Shown: one piece after another, positions 16,505 through 25,255 of the stretch
Position numbering within the stretch: the first letter of the stretch is position 1
How the letters are laid out: every line of letters starts with the position of its first letter
Source of the DNA: Burkholderiaceae bacterium
GTDB taxonomy: Bacteria; Pseudomonadota; Gammaproteobacteria; Burkholderiales; Burkholderiaceae_C
Assembly (NCBI GenBank): GCA_030654805.1
Contig: JAURWR010000082.1
Coordinates: 1-35,680, forward strand
Length of the DNA: 35,680 nucleotides
Direction of reading: 5' to 3'
Notes under the pieces: model-generated
The model's database searches: none
What the model was told of the DNA's origin: nothing
Seen by the model: the letters and a program-made list of their open reading frames with translations, nothing else
Made by a program: the position numbers and the translations under genes

Positions 16505-17181
16505 CGCGCTCCTCCGACGACAAATACGCTGGATCGATCACCCGCACCGGGGAGTGTGCGCGGGGCTATCACGATGTCGGGCCAGTCGATACCGGCACTC
16601 TGAACCAGGATCTGCACGCGGTCGGGTGGCCGGTCTCCCGGTCCCCAATTTGCTGACCAAATACTGGGTGATTGACGATTGTTCTGGTATCTAATTTCGA
16701 AACTGGTGATATTGGAGGCCAGCACCTTGAATTCGGTTTCGGCCCAGTTTGGAAAGACCGCTGAATCAAGGCAGGGTTGGTATCTGATCACCAAGCTATT
16801 CTCATTCTGGATGTTTTCTACTGCCAGCCTGAAGTAGTGCAGACCACCCGCGCCATACCGAGCGGGCATCACGCCAATCCAAGCCAAGGATCGAGCATCC
16901 GCATCGATCACGATCTTGCGTTCAGGGGATGCCAAGGCCGGTTCCGGTTTGCGGACGGATATTCGACCCAGGATGTTTCGGATGAAGCCCGTCGTCACCC
17001 GAAACTCGTCCGTCACCTCCATGCGGTGATCCAGTCGGATTTCGGTCTGGGCAAAGGTTCGAAATGCCGCACCCAGCGCAAGCATGACGACGGAAAGCAG
17101 CGAAATCACGACCAGCATTTCCACCAGCGTGAATCCGACGTGATTGCGCCATCTTGCGGCCGAGCGGAGGCCTGACCTCAT
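16501..17181 (-). CDS. gspJ: Type II secretion minor pseudopilin GspJ
   Basis: A short basic leader ends in HVG, followed by the N-methylation motif FTLVEMLVVISLLSVVML (Glu at +5) and a beta-rich body with RLDHRMEVTDEFRVTTGFIRN and RPPDRVQILVQSAG near the end. The open frame extends to 17262, but ATG 17181 overlaps the gspI stop by 4 nt and gives a leader of normal length, so it is preferred. GspJ forms the pseudopilus tip with GspI, GspK and GspH. Confidence 0.88.
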   Translation of the reverse strand: MRSGLRSAARWRNHVGFTLVEMLVVISLLSVVMLALGAAFRTFAQTEIRLDHRMEVTDEFRVTTGFIRNILGRISVRKPEPALASPERKIVIDADARSLAWIGVMPARYGAGGLHYFRLAVENIQNENSLVIRYQPCLDSAVFPNWAETEFKVLASNITSFEIRYQNNRQSPSIWSANWGPGDRPPDRVQILVQSAGIDWPDIVIAPRTLPGAGDRSSVFVVGGAR

Positions 17182-17576
17182 GGTTGCCCGGGCTCCATGG
17201 GTTGCTGCTCCGGTAGCAGTGTCACCACCTCGAATTGATGCGGAGTGTTCTCGCCGCCCCATGCGATCGTGATCAGCACCTCATGCAGCTTGGGCGCACT
17301 GAGGCTGGCGACCTGCGTCGGATAAGGGCTGCTGCGGATGTGCCAGGCATACCCGGCAGAGGTGCCCGACTGTTCCCAGCCTGCAGGGGGCACGGTGTCT
17401 CGCAGGCTGAGCAGCGACTCGGCCAAAGCGGCAGCCCGCTGGTGTTGCTCGCTTTGCTGCAGATTGCGCACATTGCCGCCGCTGGCCCGATACAGAGCGC
17501 CGAGCGACATCGCGAGGATCGAGAACGCGACCAGCAGTTCCAGCAAGGAAAAGCCGCGCTGAGTCCCGCATTTCAT
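17178..17576 (-). CDS. gspI: Type II secretion minor pseudopilin GspI
   Basis: This is a protein of about 132 aa. The leader ends in TQRG, then FSLLELLVAFSILAMSLGAL (Glu at +5), then NVRNLQQSEQHQRAAALAES and a short beta domain. Length and the early Gln/Ala-rich helix fit GspI. ATG 17576 overlaps the gspH stop by 4 nt and gives a compact leader; the open frame itself reaches 17615. It is part of the coupled gsp operon. Confidence 0.88.
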   Translation of the reverse strand: MKCGTQRGFSLLELLVAFSILAMSLGALYRASGGNVRNLQQSEQHQRAAALAESLLSLRDTVPPAGWEQSGTSAGYAWHIRSSPYPTQVASLSAPKLHEVLITIAWGGENTPHQFEVVTLLPEQQPMEPGQP

Positions 17577-18022
17577 GGGGGCAGACCGAGCAAGTGCGTC
17601 GCTCCGGAGAGCCAATCGACCTGAAGGCGAGCACCGTTGCCGGCTGGACGCAAGATGTCGATGCTGCCTCCGGTTGCGCCGCCTTCGGGCAGGAAGCGGA
17701 TCGATGCCACCTCCTGCGGTGCCAGCTCAATGCTGGCCACCGTGACCCTGAACTTCAGCGGTGCGGGCAACTCGCGCGGCGCCGCTCCTTCAATGCCGTA
17801 AAGACCCTTGGAGAGGTCCACGTTGAACCGCACTTCCGTGCCTTGCGACTCCGCGCGGTAGCGGGCCTGACGAAGATCGCTCATCACTGAACGCAATGCA
17901 TCGCGGTACTGCACCGATTCGCGCAAGCGGTCGAAAGCGGTGGGGACCAGTGCGATCAGCAGGGCCGAGATGGCGAACACCACCAGCAACTCGACCAGCG
18001 TGAAGCCGTGTTCATTGCGCAC
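17573..18022 (-). CDS. gspH: Type II secretion minor pseudopilin GspH
   Basis: This 149-aa protein starts at a GTG codon. It has a very short leader (MRNEHG) and then the class III signal FTLVELLVVFAISALLIALV with Glu at +5. SDLRQARYRAESQGTEV is typical of GspH, and LKFRVTVASIELAPQEVASIRFLP (in parts) gives the beta domain. Order after gspG and before gspI supports GspH. The gap to gspG is about 29 bp. Confidence 0.88.
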   Translation of the reverse strand: MRNEHGFTLVELLVVFAISALLIALVPTAFDRLRESVQYRDALRSVMSDLRQARYRAESQGTEVRFNVDLSKGLYGIEGAAPRELPAPLKFRVTVASIELAPQEVASIRFLPEGGATGGSIDILRPAGNGARLQVDWLSGATHLLGLPP

Positions 18023-18051
18023 GACGGGATCTCGGGCAGCCGAGTCGACCC

Positions 18052-18492
18052 TTACTTCGTGTTGCGAATGTCGGCGTTCTCGCCTTCACCGCCGGCGGCG
18101 CCATCCGAGCCGAACGACACGATCTCGATCTGGCTGTCGCCGGTGGCGGCGTACCGATATGGCTTGTTCCACGGGTCCATCGGGACCGCACCACCCTTCA
18201 GGTACGGACCAGCCCATCCGTTCGCTGTGGCGGGTCGCTTGATCAATGCATCGAGGCCTTCCTCGGTGGTCGGAAGGCGGCCGACGTCCAGTTTGTAAAG
18301 CTCAAGCGTCTTTTCCAGGTCAGCGATCTGCACGGCTGCGGTCTTCGATTTCGCGCCACCGAGTTGGCCCAGGACGCGAGGGCCGACGAGCCCGATCAGC
18401 AAGGTCAGGATGGCAAGCACCACCAGGAGTTCGATCAGGGTGAAGCCGCGCGCGGCGGTTCGGTTGGGCGTGAGTTGTGACGGGCAAACCAT
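18052..18492 (-). CDS. gspG: Type II secretion major pseudopilin GspG
   Basis: The mature protein starts FTLIELLVVLAILTLLIGLV after a Gly at the end of the leader, with Glu at +5. The hallmark GspG segments follow: ADLEKTLELYKLDVGRLPTTE, GLDALIKRPATANGWAGPYL and DPWNKPYRYAA (in parts). The calcium-binding C-terminal loop region is SFGSDGAAGGEGENADI. GspG forms the body of the pseudopilus. ATG 18492 has an AAGGA site 7 nt upstream. ATG 18516 is an alternative that overlaps the gspF stop as TGATG and would add eight leader residues. Confidence 0.93.
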   Translation of the reverse strand: MVCPSQLTPNRTAARGFTLIELLVVLAILTLLIGLVGPRVLGQLGGAKSKTAAVQIADLEKTLELYKLDVGRLPTTEEGLDALIKRPATANGWAGPYLKGGAVPMDPWNKPYRYAATGDSQIEIVSFGSDGAAGGEGENADIRNTK

Positions 18493-18515
18493 GGAGAAAT
18501 CCTTGTTGAAATGCA

Positions 18516-19757
18516 TCAGACAGCGAGGTCATTGATCGACAGAATGCCGAGCAGTATCGACACGATGATCGCGCCGATCAACAGTCCCAGAATGACGATC
18601 AGAGCGGGCTCGATCAGCGTGAGGCCGCGCTTGATGCCGGTCTCGACATCGCGATTCAGGATGTTGGCCAACTCGATCATCATCGTGCCCATGCGTCCGG
18701 TTTCTTCTCCGACGCGCATCAGGTTGATGGCCAACGGTTCGAACACCTGTGTCGCCGACATCGCATCGAACACGCGGGTACCGCTCTTGACCAGGGGGGT
18801 GACGCGGGTCAGTGCGGACTTGAGCACGATATTGCCGACGGTCTCGGTGGCGATGTTCAGCGCCGCCACCATCGGAACCCCATTTCCCAGCAGGGTTCCC
18901 AGCGAGCGTGAAAAGAGCGTCAATTCGTACTTGACCAGCAGCGGCCCGAGGATCGGCAGCCGAAGCACGGACGATTGCCACCATTGCCGTCCCGACGGCG
19001 AACGCAGCCAGCGGGCTGCCGCGTAGATCGTTGCAAACAGCAGCAATGCACCGATGACGCCGTACTCGGAGAACCCGCGCCCGAGGCCCATGACCAGACG
19101 GGTCGGCATCGGCAGCGCGTCACCCATGTCGACGAACAGTTTTTCGAATTGCGGCACGACGAAGCCCAGCATTCCGATCATCGACAGGACGGCCACGCCG
19201 AGCAGGATCGCCGGGTAGATGGACGCCGAGATGACGTTCTCGCGCAGCGCGCGCAGCCGTTCCATGTGCTCGACCAGGCGTTCCATCACGGTCGAGATCT
19301 GGCCGCTCAACTCGCCCGAGCGGATCATGCTGATGTAGAAATCGCCGAACACCTTGCGCCGGTTTTCGAGCGCGCGGCTCAGTGGCTTGCCGCCTTTGAC
19401 GTCCTCGAGGATGCCTTGCAGCATCTCGGACACCATCGGTCTGTGGCCCATCTCCACCAGCACGCGCAACGCGTTGTCGAGTGAGAGGCCCGCACGCAGC
19501 ATCACCGACAGCTCGGAGGTGATGGCCAGCACGTCCGCCGTGTTGACCGGGCCCTTGCCGGCCGAGACCTTGCGCCGGACCAGACCGGGCAGGGCGGTGT
19601 CTGCCGTTGGGCCTGCACCTGACGCGGCGTCGATGCGCAGCGGCAGCAGGCCGCGCTGGCGCAGCAACTGCATCGCCTGCGCCGGACTGCCGGCATCGAT
19701 GTGGCCTTCGACCAGCTTGCCGCCGGCATCGGCCGCGCGCCAGGAGAAATCAGTCAT
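18516..19757 (-). CDS. gspF: Type II secretion inner-membrane platform protein GspF
   Basis: This 413-aa protein has two T2SSF domains. N-terminal marks are FSWRAADAGGKLVEGHIDA and PVNTADVLAITSELSVMLRAG. Membrane segments appear near YPAILLGVAVLSMIGMLGFVV, ALLLFATIYAA and, at the C-terminus, LIVILGLLIGAIIVSILLGIL. GspF is the polytopic core that contacts the GspE ATPase. The start overlaps the end of gspE by 8 nt. Length is usual for the family. Confidence 0.95.
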   Translation of the reverse strand: MTDFSWRAADAGGKLVEGHIDAGSPAQAMQLLRQRGLLPLRIDAASGAGPTADTALPGLVRRKVSAGKGPVNTADVLAITSELSVMLRAGLSLDNALRVLVEMGHRPMVSEMLQGILEDVKGGKPLSRALENRRKVFGDFYISMIRSGELSGQISTVMERLVEHMERLRALRENVISASIYPAILLGVAVLSMIGMLGFVVPQFEKLFVDMGDALPMPTRLVMGLGRGFSEYGVIGALLLFATIYAAARWLRSPSGRQWWQSSVLRLPILGPLLVKYELTLFSRSLGTLLGNGVPMVAALNIATETVGNIVLKSALTRVTPLVKSGTRVFDAMSATQVFEPLAINLMRVGEETGRMGTMMIELANILNRDVETGIKRGLTLIEPALIVILGLLIGAIIVSILLGILSINDLAV

Positions 19758-21507
19758 CCGACTGGTCCTGGGTGACGCGCAGCAACTCGTCGAGGCTGGT
19801 GACGCCGGCCGCGACCTTCAGCAGGCCGTCCTCGTACAGCGTGTGCATGCCGCCCCGGATGGCGATGGTGTTGAGCACGCTGGCGTCGACGCCTTCGATG
19901 ATGGCCTTGCGGATCGGCTCGTCCAGCACCAGCAGTTCGTGGATGCCGGTGCGGCCCTGGTAGCCCGAGCCGCGACACTGCTCGCAGCCCACAGCACGGT
20001 ACAGCAGCTTCGACGGGGCCGAAAACCGAGCCAGTCCGGTACTCTCGATCAGATCGGCCGAGGGCTCGTAGGGCGCTTTGCAATGCGTGCACAGCGTGCG
20101 CAGCAACCGCTGCGCCAACACGCCGTTGACAGCCGAAGTGATCAGGTAGCTCTCGACGCCCATGTCCAGCATCCGGGCCACGGCGCCGGCAGCGGTGTTG
20201 GTGTGCAGCGTCGACAGCACCAGGTGGCCGGTCAGCGCGGACTGCACCGCGATCTGTGCGGTCTCGCCGTCGCGCATCTCGCCGATCATGATGATGTCCG
20301 GGTCCTGGCGCAGGATGCTGCGCAGCGCGCCGGCGAAGGTCAGGCCGATCTGCGGATGCACCTGGATCTGGTTGATCGACGGCAACTGGTACTCGACCGG
20401 GTCCTCGACGGTGATGATTTTCTGAGTGGCCGAGTCCAACTTCGACAGCGCCGCATACAGCGTGGTCGTCTTGCCCGAGCCGGTCGGTCCGGTGACCAGC
20501 AGGATGCCGTGCGGGCGCGCCAGCAGCGCGTTGAAGCGCGTCAGGTTGTCGTGCTCGAAGCCCATGTCTTCGAGGCTGAAGCGGATGCTGGCGCGGTCGA
20601 GCACCCGCATCACCAGGCTCTCGCCGTGCACCGTGGGCACCGTCGACAAGCGCAGGTCCAGCTCATGGCCCTTGACCCGCGTCTGGATGCGCCCGTCCTG
20701 CGGCAGGCGCCGTTCGGCGATGTCGAGGTGCGCCAGCAGCTTGATGCGCGAGCTGACCGCCGCGCTGTGCTTGAGCCCGATGGTCTCGCCCGCATGGATC
20801 ACGCCGTCGACCCGGTAGCGCACATGCAGGCCGTCCTCGAACGGTTCGAGGTGGATGTCCGATGCGCGCAGGTCGGTGACTCGGCCGATGATCGCGTTGA
20901 CCAGCCGGATCACCGGGGCTTCGCTGGCGAGGTCCTTCAGGTGCTCGACGAAATCGCCGGAGTTCTTCAGGTCGTCAAACTCGTCGCGTGACGCGGTGGC
21001 GGTGCTGTCCTCGATGAGCTGAGACAGCGCTTTCTCGATCTCGCTGGGCAGGCCGACGTGTGGTCGTATCTCGAGGCCGGTCGACAGCCGCAGCGCCTTC
21101 AGTACGAAAGGATCACTCGGGGTTGCCATCGCGACGTCGAGGTGTTCGGACTCGCGGCGCAGCGGGTAGACGTTGTTTGCGACCAGGAAGTCAGGCAGCA
21201 GTCCATCGACCTCTGGTGGAATCGCCGGGAAATCTGTAGACGGCACGAACGGTATGTTCAGCAACTGCGACGTCGCCATCGTCACATCGACCTCGGAGAC
21301 CAGGCCGAGGCTCACCAGCACGCGCTCAATCGAGCCGCCCATCTCGGTCTGCGCGGACCGGGCGTGCTCCAGATCGCGAGACTTGAGTTTCCCCTGATTG
21401 ACTAGGTAAGAGCCCAGATCATCAACAGGATGCTCCACAGCGGAAAGCGAAGTTGACGCCAAAGACAAAAATCCTTGTGAGGTGCCGAGAGCCGCGTCGA
21501 CTAGCAT
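19750..21507 (-). CDS. gspE: Type II secretion ATPase GspE
   Basis: This 585-aa cytoplasmic ATPase drives pseudopilus assembly. The N-terminal N1E-like domain (about 30-170) has the KLKSRDLEHARSAQ and LLNIPFVPS segments. The C-terminal ATPase core has Walker A GPTGSGKTTT near residues 340-349, the Asp box TVEDPVEYQLP, Walker B-like IIMIGEMRDGETA near 405-417 and the His box LSTLHTNTAAGA. A tetracysteine zinc site is present (C473, C476, C508, C511), typical of GspE/PilB-type enzymes. It is the first gene of the gsp operon. Only 27 bp separate it from a divergent gene, so its promoter lies partly inside that gene's 5' end. Confidence 0.95.
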   Translation of the reverse strand: MLVDAALGTSQGFLSLASTSLSAVEHPVDDLGSYLVNQGKLKSRDLEHARSAQTEMGGSIERVLVSLGLVSEVDVTMATSQLLNIPFVPSTDFPAIPPEVDGLLPDFLVANNVYPLRRESEHLDVAMATPSDPFVLKALRLSTGLEIRPHVGLPSEIEKALSQLIEDSTATASRDEFDDLKNSGDFVEHLKDLASEAPVIRLVNAIIGRVTDLRASDIHLEPFEDGLHVRYRVDGVIHAGETIGLKHSAAVSSRIKLLAHLDIAERRLPQDGRIQTRVKGHELDLRLSTVPTVHGESLVMRVLDRASIRFSLEDMGFEHDNLTRFNALLARPHGILLVTGPTGSGKTTTLYAALSKLDSATQKIITVEDPVEYQLPSINQIQVHPQIGLTFAGALRSILRQDPDIIMIGEMRDGETAQIAVQSALTGHLVLSTLHTNTAAGAVARMLDMGVESYLITSAVNGVLAQRLLRTLCTHCKAPYEPSADLIESTGLARFSAPSKLLYRAVGCEQCRGSGYQGRTGIHELLVLDEPIRKAIIEGVDASVLNTIAIRGGMHTLYEDGLLKVAAGVTSLDELLRVTQDQSDD

Positions 21508-21534
21508 CCCGTCGATGATTGGCCTTGCTGGTGG

Positions 21535-23364
21535 ATGACGATGGACCGAAAAAGTCTACGAGTATCGTTTGTTTTAGTTGCAATCGCGGCAATAGCAGTG
21601 TGGTTCGGATGGGCTCAGCACCGTTTTCAAACCCAACCACCGCTGCTGTTAGCCCCGATGTTCAACGTATTTGATCCATGTAATGATTTATTGGCCACCC
21701 CGGCTGGTATTGGCAACTGTAACCAACCGGGCGGCTCACCCGCCAAATTAATTGAAAACACCCTCTCTAAACTAGGCCCTCGTTTTAGTTCCAATGGTCA
21801 GTTCGAGTTGGGTTATACGCTACATATTCCTCTTCTTAGATTGTTAAAGCAAGAAGGCACTCAGTGGACGGTAGATCTGTCAGCTGTCAAAAGAATGATA
21901 GGCGCACTTCACGACGATGATCGACCGGCGATCGTTTACTTTTTTTCGACGCATTTTCAAGTTGGCGCACCGATAGAGGCTGTACTCGCCAGCGACCCCG
22001 GCAATTTGAGTGAATCATCGGTGGGCCCGATGTCAAGGGATAAATATTATGGAGATGCGATTTACCCTTGGACTTTTGCCACCACAGAAAACGAATTGAC
22101 GAGGCGACGAGTGCAGGTCATCGATGCGTTGGTGGATGAAATCTGCAAACTCTCCGATGATGATCGACAAAAAATACGCGGAATCACACTGTTGGGCGAG
22201 CTGCATCACCTGTTCCCAAATTTTCAGGGTGGAATGGGATTTCAGGAAAAATATCTGGTTTCTGACTACAGTCGCGCGTCCCTCGAAGGGTTCCGTATTT
22301 TTCTAGCCAAACGCTACGGTACGGTGTCTGCCTTAAACCAGGCATTGAGCAGTGACTATGTATCGTTTGGCGCGGTTGATCCGCCTTCGAAGGACATCCG
22401 GACCCAGCCGCTGACGCGTTTTACTGAGCATATCGATTCTTATGCGCACGGCACCTTGCCGATATCAGGATGGCTGAATACCCTTTCAAAGAAAGTTGGC
22501 GAGAAGCGCTGGATTCGTGTCTATCGAAATGGGGAGTTTATCGAGAGAGTGCCGGTTAATCTCAGCCGACAAGACGTGCTGGAAGCACATCCGGAGTTTG
22601 GTACTGCTGATGTAGGCTGGCGGTTTGATTTGGATTTTTCTGCACTCATGCCCGGGGTTCATCGCATTGATGTCATTCTTGAAGGCCAAGGCGATGCCAA
22701 ATTACACTTGGGTACCCGATACATCTCGGTGATGGAGCGCAATCAAGCTACGCCGCGTGCATTGCCTGAAAAAGCGCTGCCGACGACGCAACCGCCCGAT
22801 GCAACATTAATATGGTCAGTAGATTATCCTATCGATCAATCTTCCTATTACTTTAATCCTCTGGTGCAGCTGTGGCACGAATTCCGAGCATCCCAGATAG
22901 TGACCTATCTTCAATTTATAGATCAGCGGGTTCGACGAACGTGTTTGAAAGACGTGGATACATACGTTCATCAGATAACACCATTCAGCAATCCAAGCTG
23001 GGATGCCAACAAGTTCGCGGTCGGTGCTTCGCTTCAGCCTCTAGGCGCGATTCACCTGGGTGTCAGCTTGTATGGTGAGCCGACATACGGAAGCAGTTTT
23101 TTTGACTGGTACGCTCGTTCACAACACAAGACCTACGGCGTCACTGAATTCCATCCGCTGCGCGAAATGTCGCTTGACGAGGCGCGCGAGATGTTCAAGC
23201 GCCACCGATCAAGTGGAGCGCAATTCCTGTCGTTTTTTCTCAAGACAGAAAAACTGCTCGGCACACCATCGGGGGATCCGAATCAATTCGCGTTTGATCC
23301 CGACAACCCAAAGTTCGGATCCGATCACTTGTACAGAACCGTGAAAGCACTGGTGAACGAGTAG
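21535..23364 (+). CDS. Membrane-anchored GH42-like glycosidase with an inserted Ig-like module
   Basis: This 609-aa protein has an N-terminal signal anchor (SFVLVAIAAIAVWFGWA, residues 11-27), so the bulk is periplasmic or extracellular. Residues 35-300 and 425-605 look like the two halves of a TIM-barrel glycosidase. FRIFLAKRYGTVSALNQAL resembles a segment common in family 42 beta-galactosidases. E222 in ITLLGELHHLF and E538 in GVTEFHPLREM are candidate acid/base and nucleophile. Between them (about 305-400) is a beta module with VPVNLSRQDVLEAHPEFG and LMPGVHRIDVIL, like the Ig-like modules with an 'RPDV...P' motif. The gene is clearly AT-richer than its neighbours with different codon choice, suggesting transfer. 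Substrate unknown. ATG 21541 is an alternative start. Confidence 0.7.
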   Translation: MTMDRKSLRVSFVLVAIAAIAVWFGWAQHRFQTQPPLLLAPMFNVFDPCNDLLATPAGIGNCNQPGGSPAKLIENTLSKLGPRFSSNGQFELGYTLHIPLLRLLKQEGTQWTVDLSAVKRMIGALHDDDRPAIVYFFSTHFQVGAPIEAVLASDPGNLSESSVGPMSRDKYYGDAIYPWTFATTENELTRRRVQVIDALVDEICKLSDDDRQKIRGITLLGELHHLFPNFQGGMGFQEKYLVSDYSRASLEGFRIFLAKRYGTVSALNQALSSDYVSFGAVDPPSKDIRTQPLTRFTEHIDSYAHGTLPISGWLNTLSKKVGEKRWIRVYRNGEFIERVPVNLSRQDVLEAHPEFGTADVGWRFDLDFSALMPGVHRIDVILEGQGDAKLHLGTRYISVMERNQATPRALPEKALPTTQPPDATLIWSVDYPIDQSSYYFNPLVQLWHEFRASQIVTYLQFIDQRVRRTCLKDVDTYVHQITPFSNPSWDANKFAVGASLQPLGAIHLGVSLYGEPTYGSSFFDWYARSQHKTYGVTEFHPLREMSLDEAREMFKRHRSSGAQFLSFFLKTEKLLGTPSGDPNQFAFDPDNPKFGSDHLYRTVKALVNE

Positions 23365-23366
23365 GC

Positions 23367-23432
23367 GAATCGCGCGAACCCGATGCTCGCTTGTGTGACA
23401 AGCGAAAGGTTGCGCGATTCAGGCGTTTTATT
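23367..23432 (+). terminator. Probable terminator after the glycosidase gene
   Basis: A 9-bp outer stem GAATCGCGC (23367-23375) pairs with GCGCGATTC (23412-23420). Inside is a perfect 7-bp hairpin CGCTTGT/ACAAGCG with a 3-nt loop. A T-rich run (GTTTTATTTTC) follows. It begins 3 bp after the stop codon. Confidence 0.65.
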
Positions 23433-23527
23433 TTCTGCAAATGCCTTTGGCAAAAAGGCTTGCGCTCAAGGTGGCTCTGTCAAGCCGTGTGAGGTCCATG
23501 TGCCTGACTGACGGTCTGCGGTGACCG

Positions 23528-25240
23528 ATGAAAAAATCCTTCCACTCCACACGACAACCCGCCGCCTCGGAAGTCCAGCCGCTACTCGGCCTGCTCAACG
23601 CAGGGCAATGGGCGCTGGCCGAAGCGGCTGCGGCGAAGGCGCTCGTGGTGCATCCGCAGGCCCTGGTCTTCCACAACGTGCTCGGCTCTGCGCTGGCCGG
23701 CCAGCAGAAGTGGGCCGAGGCGGTCGAGAGCTTCAAGAAGGTCGCCGCGATCGCGCCGCAGTCGATGGAGGCCCAGAGCCAGCTCGGCATGCTGTATTCG
23801 CGGCTGGGCCGTCACGAGGACGCGGTGGCGAGCTACCGCAAGGCGGTGGCCCTCAAACCCGATTTCGCCGAGCTGCATTGCAACCTCGGCATCCTGCTCG
23901 GCCTGCTGGGTCGGCATGCCGAAGCGGTCAGCAGCTATGCCCAGGCGGTGGCGGTCAAGCCGACCTTGGTGGTGGCGCACTACAACGGTGGTACGGCGTT
24001 GCAGGCGCTGGGCCGTCTCGACGAGGCCGCCCGAAGCTACCGCCAGGTGCTGGCGTTGCAACCCGCCAGCGCAGAGGCGCACAGCAACCTCGGCGCGGTG
24101 CTGCAGGCGCAGGGCGAACTGGCGCCGGCCATCGAGAGCTACCGCGCCGCCCTCGCGATCAAGCCCGATCCGAAGGTGCATTTCAACCTGGGCACCGCGT
24201 ATCGCAACCAGGGCCGGCTCGCGGAAGCGGCGGGCAGCTTCGAAAGCGCCCTGGCGCTGCAGCCGGTCTACCCCGACGCGCTGAACAACCTCGGCGAGGT
24301 GCTGCGCGATCAGGGCCGGATGGACGATGCGGTGGCAAGTTACCAGTGCGCGCTCGCGCAGGCCCCGGACACTGCCGAGGCGACCTACAACCTGGCGGTC
24401 ATGCTGCACGACAGCGGCCGACTCGACGAGGCGAGGGCGTTCTTCGAGGCGTCACGGGTCCGTGACTGGCAGGAGCGCGTGCTCGAGTGCCTCTACAAGT
24501 GCGAGCGCTACGAGGCTTTCGAGACCGGGATCGACAAGCTGCTGGCTGTGCGAGCGGCGCATGCCTCGCCGCTGCTGGCCACGCTGTCGGCACACCACGC
24601 GGCCAATTTCGGAGTCACCGACCGGTGCGATTTCTGCAAGGACCCGTTGGACTTCGTGTTCCACGACCGCATCGATGCACTGGCCTCGCCAGACAGCGAG
24701 CTGCGCGACCGATTGCTGGTCGACATCGCCTCGGCCGAGATCGCCGCGCGCAAGCAGGGCCGCCTGTACAACGGGACGCAGTCGTCGGGCAATCTGTTCA
24801 AGCGGCCGGAAGCGTCGTTCCGTCAGCTGTCCGGGCTGATCGCCGCGCAGGTGGAGCGCTACCGCTTGCGGCATGCGGATGCCGAGTGCGTCTTCACGAA
24901 GAATTTCCCGCGGACCACCGAGTTCAGCAGCTCGTGGTACGTGAAGATGCAGACCGGCGGGCACCTGACCTCGCACATTCACGAGACCGGCTGGCTGAGC
25001 GGCGTGGTGTACCTGGCGATTCCGCCGCGTCCAGCGGGCACCGACGATGGCAGCATCGAATTCAGCACACACGGAAACGACTACCCCCGCCAGCACACCC
25101 GTTTCCCGGTCAGCGTGGTGTCGCCAGCGGTCGGCGACATCGTGCTGTTTCCCTCGTCGCTGTTCCACCGGACCTTGCCGTTCAGTGCCGCAGCAGAGCG
25201 CATCTGCATCGCTTTCGACGTTGCCCCGGCGGGCGCTTGA
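23528..25240 (+). CDS. TPR-repeat protein fused to a 2-oxoglutarate/Fe(II) oxygenase-like domain
   Basis: This 570-aa protein has no signal peptide, so it is cytoplasmic. Residues about 20-310 hold roughly eight tetratricopeptide repeats (for example AEAVESFKKVAAIAPQS, EDAVASYRKAVALKPDF, DEAARSYRQVLALQPAS). The last 200 residues look like a putative 2OG-Fe(II) oxygenase: TGGHLTSHIHETGWLSGVVY, IEFSTHGND, then VGDIVLFPSSLFHRTLPF with the distal His and ERICIAFDV with the co-substrate Arg. Such fusions are thought to hydroxylate protein partners bound by the TPRs; the target here is unknown. CDFCKDPLDF in the linker adds a CxxC. The direction follows the glycosidase gene, but a terminator separates them. 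Confidence 0.82.
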   Translation: MKKSFHSTRQPAASEVQPLLGLLNAGQWALAEAAAAKALVVHPQALVFHNVLGSALAGQQKWAEAVESFKKVAAIAPQSMEAQSQLGMLYSRLGRHEDAVASYRKAVALKPDFAELHCNLGILLGLLGRHAEAVSSYAQAVAVKPTLVVAHYNGGTALQALGRLDEAARSYRQVLALQPASAEAHSNLGAVLQAQGELAPAIESYRAALAIKPDPKVHFNLGTAYRNQGRLAEAAGSFESALALQPVYPDALNNLGEVLRDQGRMDDAVASYQCALAQAPDTAEATYNLAVMLHDSGRLDEARAFFEASRVRDWQERVLECLYKCERYEAFETGIDKLLAVRAAHASPLLATLSAHHAANFGVTDRCDFCKDPLDFVFHDRIDALASPDSELRDRLLVDIASAEIAARKQGRLYNGTQSSGNLFKRPEASFRQLSGLIAAQVERYRLRHADAECVFTKNFPRTTEFSSSWYVKMQTGGHLTSHIHETGWLSGVVYLAIPPRPAGTDDGSIEFSTHGNDYPRQHTRFPVSVVSPAVGDIVLFPSSLFHRTLPFSAAAERICIAFDVAPAGA

Positions 25241-25255
25241 CGCGCCTGCGGGACG

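Noticed and set aside
19354-20991. 545-residue open frame on the plus strand, antisense to gspE and gspF
   Set aside because: It is a high-GC shadow of two firmly identified genes; the translation is low-complexity, rich in Arg/Ala/Asp/His, with no domain signal.
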